DNA of 64,000 nucleotides. Origin: Cynocephalus volans. Lineage: Eukaryota; Chordata; Mammalia; Dermoptera; Cynocephalidae. Location: contig NC_084475.1 of NCBI RefSeq assembly GCF_027409185.1, positions 15,644,130-15,708,129 of the forward strand, given 5' to 3'. Within the stretch, counting starts at the first letter, position 1; every line of letters begins with the position of its first letter. The position numbers and the translations under genes were made by a program. Under the pieces are notes generated by a model. It made no database searches. It was not told the DNA's origin and worked only from the letters and a program-made list of their open reading frames with translations. Below, in pieces: positions 20,001 to 30,369 of the stretch.

Positions 20001-22022
20001 ACAAACAAGAAAAATGTGTGCTGGTGGGAGGGTGGAGAAGGGAAAAAAATCAGGGAATAGAGAGGACTAGGTGAGAAATTATTCCTCTGCTCAACTGATG
20101 TGGTATAAGATTAGAGAGAGAGGTGTGTGTGTATAGTTACATAAAGTTATTTAACTTTATACAAAGTTAATAATTGAGTTAACTGGTCACAATAACCAGT
20201 CCCTTATGGAAAAGAACTGTTTCTGGTACCGGCTTTCCTGTCTTTTCATAAGAGACTTGGGCAGCCACATGAGGGGTCCCTGGAAGGGAGGAAGGAGTGA
20301 GTTCAGCAGAGGAGCTGGAGAGGCCTGGAGAGCCATCAGGAGAGAAGGACAACCTGGTTGGGAAACTTTGCCTTCCTGGTCTCACCTGTCACCTGTCGGT
20401 GAGGAGGCCAAAGCAGAACAGGGAGGGGGTGGAAGAAGGGAGGGCAAGGAGGTTCCTTCCTAGAGCAGACCTGGGGCACTGGGGGCTTCTCAGGCCATTG
20501 CCAAGCATCAGAGGAACATGATCTGGAGCTGGGGTGCCACAACGCTGAGCCCCTGCTCCCCCTCCCCTTCTGTCTGTGGGCCACATTTTAAACACTAATT
20601 GCAAAACCTGGAGGCCCTAATGGTTGGAGCTGTGGGCTGAGAAGGTGGCACATCAGGACCTGCCAGCTACAGGTGTCCTGGTAGGAGGAGGAAGCTGTAG
20701 TCACCATTTGGTCCAGTGCTGCAGAGAGGAGAGAGGGCATCCCCAGGAGAAACAAGAGTGCCCAGGCCAAGTCCACTGCCATAGGTAAGCATTCGGATAT
20801 TCATCATGCAGTTCTCTACCCACTGGGTGCAAACACCTTCTCAAAGGCTTGGAGATGTTCACACACACAGACAGTATGCATTCTGCACAGCTTGGATCCA
20901 CATACTAACAGCTGCACCTGCTTGCCTATGGGGGCACACAGAGCTGTATACCTCCATGCTTGCATAGAATAATGAGGTTGCCCACACGGTACCAGTAGCT
21001 GTCCCCACTCTCCCAGGCTCACCTCCACAAAGAAAAGCACCCAGATCTTGCTCCAGCGTTTAGACTCAGTGAGGGCACCGTGAGTGGCCAGGTGGCTGCC
21101 CTTGACAGTGAGCGTGTAGTGGCACACACCCAAGATGGTGATGCCGATGGCAAAGACCAGGACATTCTCCGAGCGCAGGCACAGGAACCCTGTGTGGTGG
21201 GACGAGGAGGGAGGGGAATAGGGTCTTTCTCCAGCTCTTGGAAACATGGGCCCAAACACCTGAGCCCCGACCCTGGGAGCCTCGTTCAGAGGGGGCCCAG
21301 CTCTGGGGGCTGCCACAGGCAGGAGTGAGGCAGGTCCCACTATGGCCTGAGGGGGTTGGGTTGGCTGTCTCTACAGGATTAGGGACAAAACAGAGCCAGC
21401 TGGCTTGCCAAGGAGACTCCAGCGGTCCTGATTCTGTGGCGGTTTCCCTCCTTCCTCAGCAAGAGCAGTGCTGGGGGCAGGTGTCGTGAGGGTTCAGACC
21501 GGGAGGCATGCGGGAAGCTCCCACCCTCCCGCCTCACTCCCCTGCTCCTGTCCCTGGTGTCCCCCACAGAGCTCCCCCACACACACACACTTCAGGCCAC
21601 CTCTTCCCTCCCCTCCATCACTCCTCTCAACTTCCCCCTCCACCACCCTTCGTGTCATCGGACCTGCTCTCTCCTCCAGTGCTCGCTCCTCAGGGACACA
21701 GGGCAGGACACCTCGAACCAGACTTTCTACTTCGGGGTGTCCCGGGATCCCGTGCACCGGCCGTCCCTGTCCCTGTCGCTCGTCAGCCCGGTGTGGGCGC
21801 CTACACCCCACTCCCACCCGCAACCCGGCCCCGTGTCGTCCTGTCCCCGTGCCCCTCACCAGCCGGCAAGGCGAGAAGGCTGAGCGCGAGGATGGCGCAG
21901 TCCACGCCGCGGCGCTCCCACCACGAGCTGGCCGTCACCGCGCCCTGCACCAGCGCCTCCAGCTCGCGCAGCAGCGCCTCGGCCCCGCCGCCCCCCTGGG
22001 ACGCGCCCCGCACCGGCTCCAT
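8310..22022 (-). CDS. FADS6: FADS6, fatty acid desaturase 6
   Basis: Predicted multipass membrane desaturase of the di-iron family; its substrate is not established. Coding exons in order: 21860-22022, 21023-21189, 11131-11311, 10166-10353, 9062-9241 and 8310-8459, totalling 1029 nt or 342 residues plus stop. Every junction is GT-AG and the frame closes exactly. Three histidine boxes are visible: HLATH (residues 87-91), HVKMHH (124-129) and HVEHH (277-281). There is no N-terminal cytochrome b5 domain, unlike FADS1-3. The C-terminus ends ITELVGLQ as in human. I chose the ATG at 22020-22022 (MEPVRGASQ), because human FADS6 starts with MEP-type repeats. The frame stays open upstream to 22271, so a longer N-terminus cannot be excluded. 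Confidence 0.95.
8728..8945 (-). repeat. MIR SINE, antisense
   Basis: In FADS6 intron 5. Contains 'cacctactgtgtgccaagca' and 'ggggaaactgagggtcagag', the reversed MIR pattern. Confidence 0.65.
9245..10165 (-). other. FADS6: FADS6 intron 4
   Basis: About 920 bp intron between the exon at 10166-10353 and the HVEHH-box exon. Moderately GC-rich. I see no recognised repeat or gene. Confidence 0.6.
10455..10600 (-). repeat. MIR SINE, antisense
   Basis: Reversed MIR fragment with 'aatcctcacaacagccctga' and 'gctttgaacccaga', in FADS6 intron 3. Confidence 0.55.
10644..10819 (-). mobile_element. CYN-type tRNA-Ile dimer SINE
   Basis: Reverse-oriented dimer after a long T run, ending 'ccacgggccggccc'. 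Perfect 15 bp target duplication tatttttacatttgt at 10629-10643 and 10820-10834, so it is relatively recent. Confidence 0.9.
10840..10975 (-). repeat. MIR SINE, antisense
   Basis: Contains 'aggaaactgaggctcagaga', 'ggttaagttacctgcc' and 'agtaagtggcagagcc', the reversed MIR core, in FADS6 intron 3. Confidence 0.65.
12145..12335 (-). repeat. MIR SINE, antisense
   Basis: Shows 'tgctcactacgtaccaggct' and 'aggtcacacagctacgtagg' as in a reversed MIR. Confidence 0.6.
13486..13730 (+). mobile_element. Trimeric CYN-type tRNA-Ile SINE
   Basis: Three successive tRNA-Ile-like units (about 13486-13562, 13563-13636 and 13637-13712) followed by poly(A). Each unit begins with a '(gg)ccggttggctcac'-like A-box region and has 'gctgataacaccaag' or 'gctgacaacaccaag'. 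Flanks aaaggtcttgctc (13473-13485) and aaaggttttgctc form a 13 bp duplication with one difference. Most other copies here are dimers. Confidence 0.85.
14300..14447. mobile_element. Palindromic MITE-type DNA transposon
   Basis: The left arm 'aatacaggatgcccag...aattcaaatttcag' and the right arm 'ctgaaattcaaattt...ctgggcatcctatatttt' are near-perfect reverse complements around a loop of about 40 bp. This is the fold-back layout of an old mammalian MER-type MITE. The exact family name is not certain. Confidence 0.6.
14912..15003 (-). mobile_element. Older monomeric tRNA-Ile SINE
   Basis: Single reversed tRNA-like unit with 'atcagcaccacactctgatc' and 'gagctaaccagccagc'. Flanked by tataattatgg on both sides. 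More diverged than the dimers. Confidence 0.7.
15157..15242 (+). repeat. Purine (GGAA/GAAA)n microsatellite
   Basis: About 85 bp of A and G only apart from one C. Tetranucleotide units gaag, ggaa and gaaa alternate irregularly. It lies within FADS6 intron 2. Confidence 0.9.
15341..15433 (-). mobile_element. CYN-type monomer SINE
   Basis: Single reversed unit starting with a T run and 'aaagatgaccgatgagggga'. Target duplication ttatccctacact (15328-15340) and ttatccctatact (15434-15446). Confidence 0.8.
15523..15618 (+). mobile_element. CYN-type monomer SINE
   Basis: Single sense unit from 'ggggccggcccatggctcac' to 'ccggtcatcttt' plus poly(A). Near-identical duplication around 'aaaactaccaa' on both sides. 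It is inverted relative to the monomer 90 bp to its left. Confidence 0.8.
15880..16100 (-). mobile_element. MER5-type hAT element with an internal CA microsatellite
   Basis: 15880-15990 contains 'tgtggggcctgccctgtgca' and 'gaatgctcagcagcatcctt'. 16062-16100 continues with 'ttgtgatagccaaaaatgtc'. Together they read as a reversed MER5-type element split by the (CA)n tract. Confidence 0.65.
16015..16060 (+). repeat. (CA)n microsatellite
   Basis: Pure run of 23 CA units inside the MER5-type element; likely polymorphic. Confidence 0.98.
16195..16370 (+). repeat. MIR SINE
   Basis: Sense MIR with 'gcctgggtttgaatcccagc', 'gggcaagtgacttaacctcc' and 'atatcagggtaatactac'. Confidence 0.75.
16954..17003 (+). 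repeat. (CA)n microsatellite
   Basis: Pure run of about 25 CA units, roughly 0.9 kb from the previous CA tract. Confidence 0.98.
18470..18620 (-). repeat. MIR SINE, antisense (diverged)
   Basis: Weak reversed MIR: 'taggtgaggaaactgacact' and 'acttggccgtggtcaaagca'. Confidence 0.4.
18951..19499 (+). mobile_element. Probable solo LTR of an endogenous retrovirus (fossil)
   Basis: About 550 bp from TGTG to GACA with an AATAAA at 19330-19335 and sequence typical of the U3-R-U5 layout. No internal retroviral region flanks it. Family is not resolved. It appears younger than the MaLR relic at 1604-2054, but this is a weak judgement. Confidence 0.4.
19914..20011 (+). mobile_element. Older monomeric tRNA-Ile SINE
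   Basis: Sense unit 'ggctggctggttactcagtt' with 'gttagagcttggtgctaaaa', close to tRNA-Ile(AAU) over the A-box half, and a 'cagctgccaaaaacaaac' tail. Duplication aaacgtgtgctggtg and aaatgtgtgctggtg. Confidence 0.75.
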
Positions 22023-22360
22023 GGGCTCCCCGGGCTCCCCGGGCTCCCCGCGCGCGCTGGCCGCGGAGGAGAGAAGGACCCGTGCGTGTCTGCGGCGCAG
22101 GAGAGGCGGGGACAGCAGCGCGGGCGGGGCGGGCCGGGGCGGAGTCGCGCGCCGGCTGGGGACACTCGTCCGCGGGGTCACGTTGCGGGGCGCCCCAGCG
22201 CCTCCTGCAGCGCGCGGCCACGTCCCCGGGTGCACCCACCTGGAACCGCCGGGGGAGGAGCCGGGCGACACGCGGGGGTGGGCGGGCGACCCTGCGGCGA
22301 GAACCAGCCCGGGCGGGACGTGGGGGACACGGAGACCTCAGTGAGACCCTGAGGGCCCTT
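21690..22360 (-). promoter_or_regulatory. FADS6: CpG island at FADS6 exon 1
   Basis: Dense CpG and GC boxes surround the start codon (for example 22080-22260). There is no TATA box in the obvious place. Probable promoter; start site not fixed. Confidence 0.75.
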
Positions 22361-23880
22361 CTTGAGCGCGGACTTCAAATGCTGTTAACTCGTCCCTGCT
22401 CAGGTTTGTGTTGACATTTTTATCCCCAGACCTTGAGTATTTTTCTTAATCGCACTTAGCAGTCGTCCCCCCACATGACACGGCCCCGTTCGTTCCTGGT
22501 CTGCCTCCGCCAACAGACTGGATGCCGGGTGCTGCAGGGCCGCCTCACTTTGTCACGTTCCCTCAAGCGGTGTCTTCAGCACCTAGGACAATGCTTGGCA
22601 CATCAATGTTTATAAATTCATGGCGCAGAAAGTCCATGCACTCACTCCCGCCAGGTGAGTCAGGGAGTGCGGGTGCCCTGAGAGTGTAGCTTTAGCAGAG
22701 GTGACCCGTGGGGAGGCCGTTCTCCAGCACGGTAATGGTTCGGGTGGCAGAGGATGGATGGCTATGGAGGAAACATGTTTAGAGGTCACCATTCACGTGG
22801 GTGGACACACCAGCTGCGATCCCTCTGCAATTCCAGTCACCCAGGCCTGTACTAGCCCCTCCCATCAGCTCAGCACTGCTGGAACTGACCTTGGTCCTCA
22901 GAGGACAAGCCACTGTCCTCTACAGGCCTCTCTTCTCGGCTTCTGAGTCCTTTCTCCTTTTTCTTTTTGTTTTACTTTCTCCCGGTTTCATATTGAAGTT
23001 TCTTTAAAAGTGAAGTCCCGTGTGCTGAGGACAGCAGCCCTTGCAGCAGGAGACCCTTGGGGAGGAGAAGGGGCGGGGGGACCCGTGGGGAGAGAGAGTC
23101 AGGGACCTTAATGGCTTAGATTCCTCCCCTGGCTTTCTCCCTCGTGAATTCTCATGAAGATATACCACCAGTTCTTCGTAAAAGGACATTATTTCTTTAC
23201 CAGGTCAGCATTCTAGGGGCTTACAGTCTAATAGATCGATTCTGACCACGCACACACACAGGCTCCTTACAGTTTGCCATCGACTTCCACATACTTATTA
23301 GGTTCTGTGTATTCCCCAGAACCCCTCGAGGCTGGCATCATCCTGTTTAATCAATGGAGGCCCAGAGAAATGAACTGATCTGCCTGACACCCCACAGTTA
23401 CTAAATGGCAGAACTAGAACTCAAATCCTGGACGTCCCCTTCAAATCCAGTGATCTTTTGTCTACATCAGAGATACTTAAGACAGGGAAGGGAGAAGTGT
23501 CCTTCTCTCTCCCTATCCCACCCCACCCTCGAATCCCACCTTCTCAGGCATACTAGAATTTACAAGTTGGATATGGATATGTACTACTTTTTTAAAACAT
23601 GTGCAATATTATAAGTTTATAAGCGGAATCCCACTCCTTTTATCATATATACTAGGAACTTCCTGGTTCCAAGAAGCCCCGCTCCAGACCCCTGCTGTCC
23701 CCTAGACATCTAAGTGGCACTGTAAGGAGGTCAATGCTGAGGCCAGAGACAACATGTACTAGAGGATTTCAGAGGAGCCAGACATCCCCGTGAGGTGGGG
23801 CTGGCTGGCAGCGTCCCTGCAGAGAGGCAGACTCGATTTAGAACAGACTTAAACCTGGGAGAGATGGAAAGAACAAGGTA
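22361..23880. other. Intergenic DNA upstream of FADS6
   Basis: No gene found. Includes a MIR/L2-like tail near 22570-22620 and a reversed MIR at about 23270-23450 ('aatggaggcccagagaaatg', 'aactagaactcaaatcctgg'). The rest is unremarkable. Confidence 0.5.
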
Positions 23881-24215
23881 TTCTGGGTCCTCAAGACATG
23901 GGGCAGGAGTAGAGTTTGGGAAATTGGTAGGAAAGGCATTGGAAGGCAGGAGAGAAAGGCTGGGACCAGAGGCTGGAGGTGCCACAGATGGTAGAATGAG
24001 AAGTTAGGGCTTGTCCCTGCAGGCTTGGGGAGCCATAGCAGGTTTTAGAGCAGGGGAGTGATTTGTACAGTGTGATGTTTAGGAAGGTTTGTCTGGCACA
24101 ATGGAGTAGCTACCGGAGTGAGGGAGACCAGTTTGGAGACTGGTTCAGTACCCGAAACAAGAAGGGTGTAGATGGCAGAGGGAGGGGCTGTGACATGGAT
24201 GATGGGTTACAAAAT
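23880..24215 (-). repeat. L2-type LINE fragment, antisense
   Basis: Phrases such as 'gcaggttttagagcagggga', 'gtgatttgtacagtgtgatg' and 'ggagaccagtttggagactg' resemble reversed internal L2. Diverged. Confidence 0.45.
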
Positions 24216-24224
24216 GGGAGGATT

Positions 24225-25215
24225 TGAATAGACCATTCACCAAAGAAAATATACAAATGGCAATGAAAAGATTTTCCCCATCATTCTTCTTTAGGGAAAC
24301 TTAAGTTAAAACCACAGTAAGATAGCCCTTTTAGAATGATAACCCGCTAGAATGGCTAAAATTAAGTAGTCAGGCAAGACTAAGCGCTGGCAGAGATGGA
24401 AGCAACTAGCCTCCCGTTCATTGCTGATGAGAACGTAAAGGGGAGTCACCCCTTTGGAAAACAGTTCAGCAGTTTCTTGTAAGATTAAATATCCACCTAC
24501 CCAATGACCCAGCAATTCTGCTTCCAGGTATTTAATCAACAGGAATGAAAACATATGTCTGCACAAAGTCTTGTCACTGAATGATCATAGCAGCATTATT
24601 TATAATAGCCAAACTGAAAGTAGCCTAAATGTCCATCAGCAGGAGATTGCATAAATGAACCATGATATATCTGTACTGTGCATACAATAAAAAGAAACAA
24701 CTAGTACAGGCAACAATGTAAATAAACCGATGCCATCTTGCAGAGGGGGTGCGGAAGGAAAGAAGCCAGACACTAGCAAGTCCCTACTGTAGTATAGGAA
24801 GCTCAAGAACAGGAAAAACTAATGTACAGTGATACAAATCAAATCAGTAGCTGCCTGGGGTGAGGTGGGTGGGGGACATTAGTTGCAAAAGCAAACCTGG
24901 GGAGATGAAAATGTTTTGTATCTTGTTTATGGTGGTGTGCATACATTTATCAAAAGTCATCAAAGGGCTGGCCCGTGGCTCACTTGGGAGGGTGCAGTAC
25001 TGTTAACATGAAGGCCACGGGTTCGGATCCCGTATAGGGATGGCCGGTTAGCTCACTTGGGAGAGTGTGGTGCTGACAACACCAAGTCAAGGGTTAAGAT
25101 CCCCTTACCAGTCATCTTTTTTAAAAAAAAGTCATCAACTGCACACTTAAAATGGGTCCATTTTATTATATTTAATTATACCTCAATAGAGTTGATTAAA
25201 GCAAAAAAAAAAAAA
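24225..25215 (+). mobile_element. L1 (L1M-type) 3' end, interrupted by a SINE
   Basis: Typical 3' sequence of an old L1: 'agaatggctaaaattaag', 'tcatagcagcattatttata' and 'ggaaagaagccagacact', ending 'attatacctcaatagagttg' and an A tract. A CYN-type dimer at 24964-25126 splits it. No ORF2 remains. Confidence 0.75.
24964..25126 (+). mobile_element. CYN-type tRNA-Ile dimer SINE
   Basis: Sense dimer with duplication aaaagtcatcaa on both sides. Inserted in the L1 3' end. The left unit is more diverged ('tgcagtactgttaacatgaa') than in other copies. Confidence 0.85.
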
Positions 25216-25239
25216 AGCAAGAAAGATTTTCTTTTAAAA

Positions 25240-25860
25240 TGGAAAGAGCTTTATTTAAGCTGAATGTATGCATACCCAACATATACAACAGAAATGCGAA
25301 GAAACACAAAAACATTCATAGCAGCAATACTCAAAACAGGCAAAAACTGGGGACAATTCAAATGTCCACCAACAGTAGAATAATAAATAAATGCGTTACG
25401 TGCATGCTGTGGAACACTACACAGCCCAAACCTAACATTGTGCAAAATAAACCAGACACAAAAAAGCACAGATTGTATGATTCTATTTACATAAAGTTCA
25501 AAAACAGGCACAAATAATCTGTGCTATTAGAAGAGAGGATGACTGTTACTGATCAAGGACTGTGACTGGAAGGAGACAAGAGGGGATCTTTGGAAGCTGG
25601 TTTTTATTCTGTATTATTTTTTTACAGCTGGCCGGTATAGGGATTGAACCCTGGACATTGGTATAACCCTGGACCTTCGTGTTATCAGCACCACACTCTA
25701 ACCAACTGAGATAACCAGCCAGCCCTGTTGTTACATTTCTTGATCTGGGTTCAAGTTACCTTTGAGTGTGTTCAGTTTGTAAAAATTCATCATGCTATAC
25801 TGTTATAATACATGCATTTTTCTGTATGTATGGTATATTCTAATCAAAACAATTTTATTT
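25240..25860 (+). mobile_element. Second L1 3' end, interrupted by an older SINE
   Basis: A second, separate L1-type 3' region with 'cattcatagcagcaatactc', 'aaatgtccaccaacagtaga', 'gattgtatgattctatttac' and a tail 'ttctgtatgtatggtatatt'. A reversed monomer at 25624-25727 interrupts it. Confidence 0.7.
25624..25727 (-). mobile_element. Older monomeric tRNA-Ile SINE
   Basis: Reversed unit 'acagctggccggtatagg' to 'ataaccagccagccctg'. About 15 bp of its middle is repeated (cattggtataaccctgga/ccttcgtgttat). Confidence 0.7.
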
Positions 25861-26089
25861 TTAGAATTGATAACTTTTTTTTAGAGGTATAAAACATCAC
25901 CCATACATCCAGCACAACAGAGTGTGGGAAAGCAGGGCATCTGGGTTCCTTTGGACATGGAGGTTGGCAGCTGAGCATGTGTGGGTGGCAGAGAGGCTGA
26001 CTTACCCCTGCCAGCTGCCACCAGAGTCTGGGTGAAACCCCCAAACTCTTCCCCATACCTGTGTCATCCCATCCTTACATCTCAGCCCC

Positions 26090-28740
26090 TGGTCCTACCC
26101 CTCCTTGCTCCAGGATCCTGCTCATAAGGGTCAGGATGAGTCACCGAAGGCTGAGATGAGAGGCTTTGGGTGGCTTGTTGGCAGGCCTGCACCCATCTGG
26201 GCTGGCTGCTTGGCGCCTCATGACAGGCCCTGGAGGGCCCAGTGAGCAGGCCTGGGCAGGCTCCTTGACCTCTGCCTGCGACAGGCCACAGCCAGGGCTG
26301 GGGGCTGCCTCCTCTCCCAGCCATCCTCTCCTAGACCCACCTCTGTCCCCATCCAGTCCCACACCCATCTGCACAATCCTCAATACGTGTGAAGAGTACA
26401 ACTGGGCTTTGGAGTCAGGCGTACTCACTAGCTGTGTGACCTTGGGTGAGTTACTCAAAGTCTCTGAGCCTCAATATCAGCATATACACTAATAAAGACA
26501 TTAAAAAGGGTAAGATAAACATCAATGGGAGTTTTACTCTTGTCGTCATGTACGCCAACAGATTGTTATGCACACCCTACTCTGGAAACCACTTGATTTT
26601 TGGTACTTTTGACAAACATAAGATTTTTTAGACCTTAGACTATAGTAGTCTACAGCCTAAGTCCTGAACTGCTCAGCTTGGCCTTTGAGGGCCTCCAAGT
26701 TCCAGCTCCATCTCTGACCACTCTGCTGCTTGGGCCAGAGCGACTGTGCACCGATCTCCAGCCCACAGACAGGTGTTGCCCTTTCTCTCCTTTAAGTGTT
26801 TATTACTGGGGTCGTAGTCTTTACTCCCACCCCCATCCAAACCCCACCTCTCCTCTGGGCTTCTGGTGACTTCAGCCACCACTGCAAAGCTCTTCCAATG
26901 TTTTCATATATTTCACTCACGTGACTGATTTTATTGAGCACCTACTATATGGGAGTAGAAGAGACAGCACAGAAAGGTAGTTTCAGGTCCAGGTCTGGAA
27001 GTGGCACACGTCACTTCCATCCATCCCCACTCCATTGGCCAGAACCCAGGCCTATGGCCCCAGCCTACCCACAGGCAGAGTTGGAATGATAGCCTCTATA
27101 TATACCCAGGAAGAGGAAGTAGCATAAATGACCATAGCTACTGGTCATAGCCAATGGCACTGTGAGCTTCCTAAGGGCAAAGACCCTGTGCACACCTTCC
27201 TATGTCTCTCTGAACCTCCTCCATAACTTCCAAGCTGCCTGCCCCCCAACACACATCCCCTGACTCCCAGTACGCCCAGCACGCTGCCTTGCACCCAATT
27301 GGTGGTCAAGATTACCAGGTGATGGACAGACCAGTATGAGTCAAAACAGGCTGCCCGGAGGAGAGGGGGATGGGGCTTGGAGGAGAGACAGGTCCTCCTG
27401 TTCTTTGGACAACACTGCTTCCCTGGGGCCTCACCCCGTGCTCGGCAAATAGTATGTGCTCAGTAAGCCTTTGTTGAATAAATGGATAGGTGGATGCATG
27501 CAAAGATTAGGAAAACAGGCTCAAGAGGATGAAGGAGGAGATAAAAGGTTTTAAAAAACATTAAATGGTGGAGAAGACTCGGGCCCAAAGCCGAGACAAG
27601 AAAGCCTTCCCAAACTTCACTGGACCAGGCGGTGGCACCCTCCTTCCAGGCCCCAGTGAACTGGACTGGGTGCCTCTGGACCCACTAGGCAATGATCGTG
27701 AGGCAGGGCGAGGTTAGATGATTCAGGCTTGGCCTTCCTGGGTCCCCCCACCCCACCTCCCGAGTTCCCCATCCTGGGGCAGTGACGATTCCTCTCTTCT
27801 GTGATTCGGATCTTTATTTGCTGGGGTTTGTTGGGGTTAATTATTGTTGTGGTTAAGGTGGTGTGGGAAGGAGCCCCACCCTGGCACAGGGCATGGAGAC
27901 GGATCCTGAGAGTGGATGTGAGTGGAGACCTGGGGAGCTGGTGCTGGTGCTGGGCATGGTTAGGAACAGATCTCCTGCCAGCAAGCTACCCATTTCTACG
28001 CCCTATGCCCAGGTGGCTGGGTCTTTAGCCTTTCCTTGTCCCCTACCCATTCCTGCCATCGCCCAAAGCATCAAAGCAGTAACTGGTATTATTCACAGGG
28101 GTGGGGCTGGGCGAGCTGGGGAAGAAGTGGCCTAGCCTGTGGCTCAGATCCTGGCCAGCTGAGGGTGGGACAGGCACCCCAAACTCCCCTGGCTCCAGCA
28201 GGGCAGGGCCGCAACTACTGCATCTCAGCATCAGCCTCACCTCCAAGGACCCCAGCCTCAGCCTGCTGCAGCTACCCTGCAGCCTCCAGCCAACCTTCCT
28301 AGGCTCCCAGCTGCTCCAGAGGGACGAAGCCAGGTTAGTGATGGCCCAGACAGGCTGGTAGGGGAGTGAGAGAGGTGAGGGATGGGGAGCAGGCCTTGAG
28401 CTGGCAGGAAATCTGCTGAAGCTCCAAGGACTGTCAATCTCTCCCCACCTTGTAGGAAAGGAAACTGAGGCCCAGGATACGTCTCCAAGTGACATAGCAA
28501 GTTAGGTCCTTGAACACCCGGGGCTGAAGCTGTCAGCAGCATAGATTCCCTGTTGGAGCGGTTTTCCGAGGGTCACCTGGTTCCTCTCCCGCATCAGGTG
28601 AGTACCACAGTCCAGCATGTGTGAGTGACTCTGGGATGTAGATTAGCCTAAAGGGTGTGTGTTGGGCCTGGTGGGGCCAGTGTCAGGGCTGGAAGGGGAG
28701 TGAAGGCTGCAATTCTTAGGCAGAGTGGAGGCAGCCAAGA
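26090..28740. other. Intergenic, no gene found
   Basis: Contains a short sense MIR at about 26395-26480, a reversed MIR scrap near 26925, an L2/MIR tail at about 27420-27500 and a reversed MIR scrap near 28440-28500. No open frame looks like a conserved protein. Confidence 0.5.
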
Positions 28741-28744
28741 ACAG

Positions 28745-28960
28745 TGTCCAGAGCAGAGCTCTGGATTCAGACACACCCAGGTTCCGGTCCCGGCTGTGTG
28801 ACCTTAGGTGAGTCGTTTAATCTCTCTGAGCCTTGGTTTTCTGAGAGGGTGATCTGGAATGGATGAGGATAATACTACCTACCCCACGGGGCCACTGAGA
28901 GAGCAGTGAGATCACTTCTGAACTAGGACATCAGTGGGCCAGCATAGTGCACTGCCCGCA
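28745..28960 (+). repeat. MIR SINE
   Basis: Sense MIR with 'ccggctgtgtgaccttaggt', 'gtttaatctctctgagcctt' and 'ataatactacctacccca'. Confidence 0.75.
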
Positions 28961-29147
28961 GTGGACAGCTGACCACTAATGCCATTCCCTGTGAGGCCGT
29001 AACTGTAACATTATTGTTATGCTGAATTGTTGATACGATTTAAATCTAACATATACTGGTATTGATAATGATAATAAACGGTTTCCATTTCCAGCAACAA
29101 AGGGGTCTGAACATACACATTCTCACTCCTCTGTTTCCCTCTCCTTG

Positions 29148-29152
<5 letters not shown>

Positions 29153-29181
<29 letters not shown>

Positions 29182-29272
29182 TCTGTGTGTGCACGTGTGT
29201 GCGCGTGTATGCGTGTGTGTGTGTGTCTCTGTGTGTGCACGTGTGTGCGTGTGTGTGTGTGCGCATGCACCC
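29153..29272 (+). repeat. Compound (GT)n microsatellite with a 46 bp higher-order repeat
   Basis: A pure GT run (29153-29180) is followed by two copies of ctctgtgtgtgcacgtgtgt-gcg, at 29181 and 29227, set 46 bp apart and separated by GT/GC variants. Strong alternating purine-pyrimidine character. Confidence 0.95.
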
Positions 29273-30004
29273 ACAGGCTGGGGCCTCCAGGGAGTGGCAA
29301 CCCCTCCCAGTTCTGTTCTGTGATGCTGAACAGGCCGTGCAGAAGGTACGGTGGGTGCGGAAAGGGGAGTTTGGGGACAACCCAAGACTTCAATTCCCTC
29401 TGCCACCAGCTCAGGGATGTCTAGGCCTGGCTGATGTCCACTGAGCCCATCCCCCTCTCAGATGCCTGCCCACCAGGTCCCTGGGCTGGTCCTTCCCTAA
29501 CGGGTGTCTGAGCTAAGCGCTTTCCACTCCTCCACACAACTGGCCTACAATGGGAGGCATAAGTGTCCCCACTGACAGATGGAAACATGGCAGCTTGGAA
29601 AGACCAGTTAGACTTCCCAGGAAGTGGCAGAGCTGTCTGTCCAAACTGGACACCCAGCCCAGGGGGAGGCCCCGCCCAGGCCCCTTCAGTACGTGGGTGC
29701 CCCAAAATGTAGGTTTGCCTCAACCTCGTCCCCTGCCTTTTGGGGCATTGCTCCTTCTGCCAATACTGCCCACACTCTCCCCCAGGGCTGGGAACCCCAA
29801 CAAGCCAGTTATGCAAAGACAGTTTAGGGGGAAGCTTTGTGGGAACCCCCAGTTCTGGGTGAGGGATGGGGCGAGGAGAGGTGGGGTGTCCAGGAGTTTC
29901 AACCTCCCAGGCTAAAGGAACTAGGGCCCTAAAAATAGAAAATAGGTAGGAAGAGAAGTCTGCAGATAGACTCCAGACAAAGACGTAGACCCTCTGAAGG
30001 CATG

Positions 30005-30190
30005 CATGCACGTGCACATATGCACACACACGCACTGTCCACGCACCACACACACTCTCAGCTCACAAATAAACACAACCCTCCAGGAAAGCTCTGGGCC
30101 CACTCCACCCACCCCATGCTTGCATAGATGCACATCGTGTCCTCACCACATGTCACACTCACACACACATGTGCACACACACACATCGGG
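30005..30190 (+). repeat. Interrupted CA-rich tract
   Basis: Scattered (CA)3-7 runs, including 'tgcacacacacgcactgtcc' and 'cacacacatgtgcacacaca', spread over about 185 bp. Confidence 0.75.
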
Positions 30191-30369
30191 CAGTCAGCGG
30201 TGCAGCCAGGGGCTGAGCAAGAGGGAGGCGCACAGGAACGGGGATGCGGAGGCAGCCAGTCCCCATCCCCCCTGCTCAAGTCCTGCCAATTCCTGGCAGC
30301 CCCTCTGCCCACCCAGGGGGAGCCTGGAGAGGTAGCTGAGTGAAGAAGGAGGAAGCAGGTTGGGGCTGC

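Larger units (their letters stand above)
11312..21022 (-). other. FADS6: FADS6 intron 2 (9.7 kb)
   Basis: The largest intron of the gene. It holds several SINEs, two CA microsatellites, a palindromic DNA transposon, an LTR relic and MIRs, listed separately. Intervals 11400-12140, 12340-13470, 17010-18460 and 20040-21020 hold no gene or repeat that I can name. Confidence 0.75.

Noticed and set aside
21468-22352. Long plus-strand open frames (278-294 codons) over FADS6 exon 1
   Set aside because: Low-complexity, Arg/Pro/Gly-rich translations in a CpG island, opposite the real FADS6 exon. No protein family features.
29017-29444. Open frames of alternating His/Thr or Val/Cys near 29.1 kb (and similar near 16.0 and 16.9 kb)
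   Set aside because: Translations of GT/CA microsatellites, not genes.
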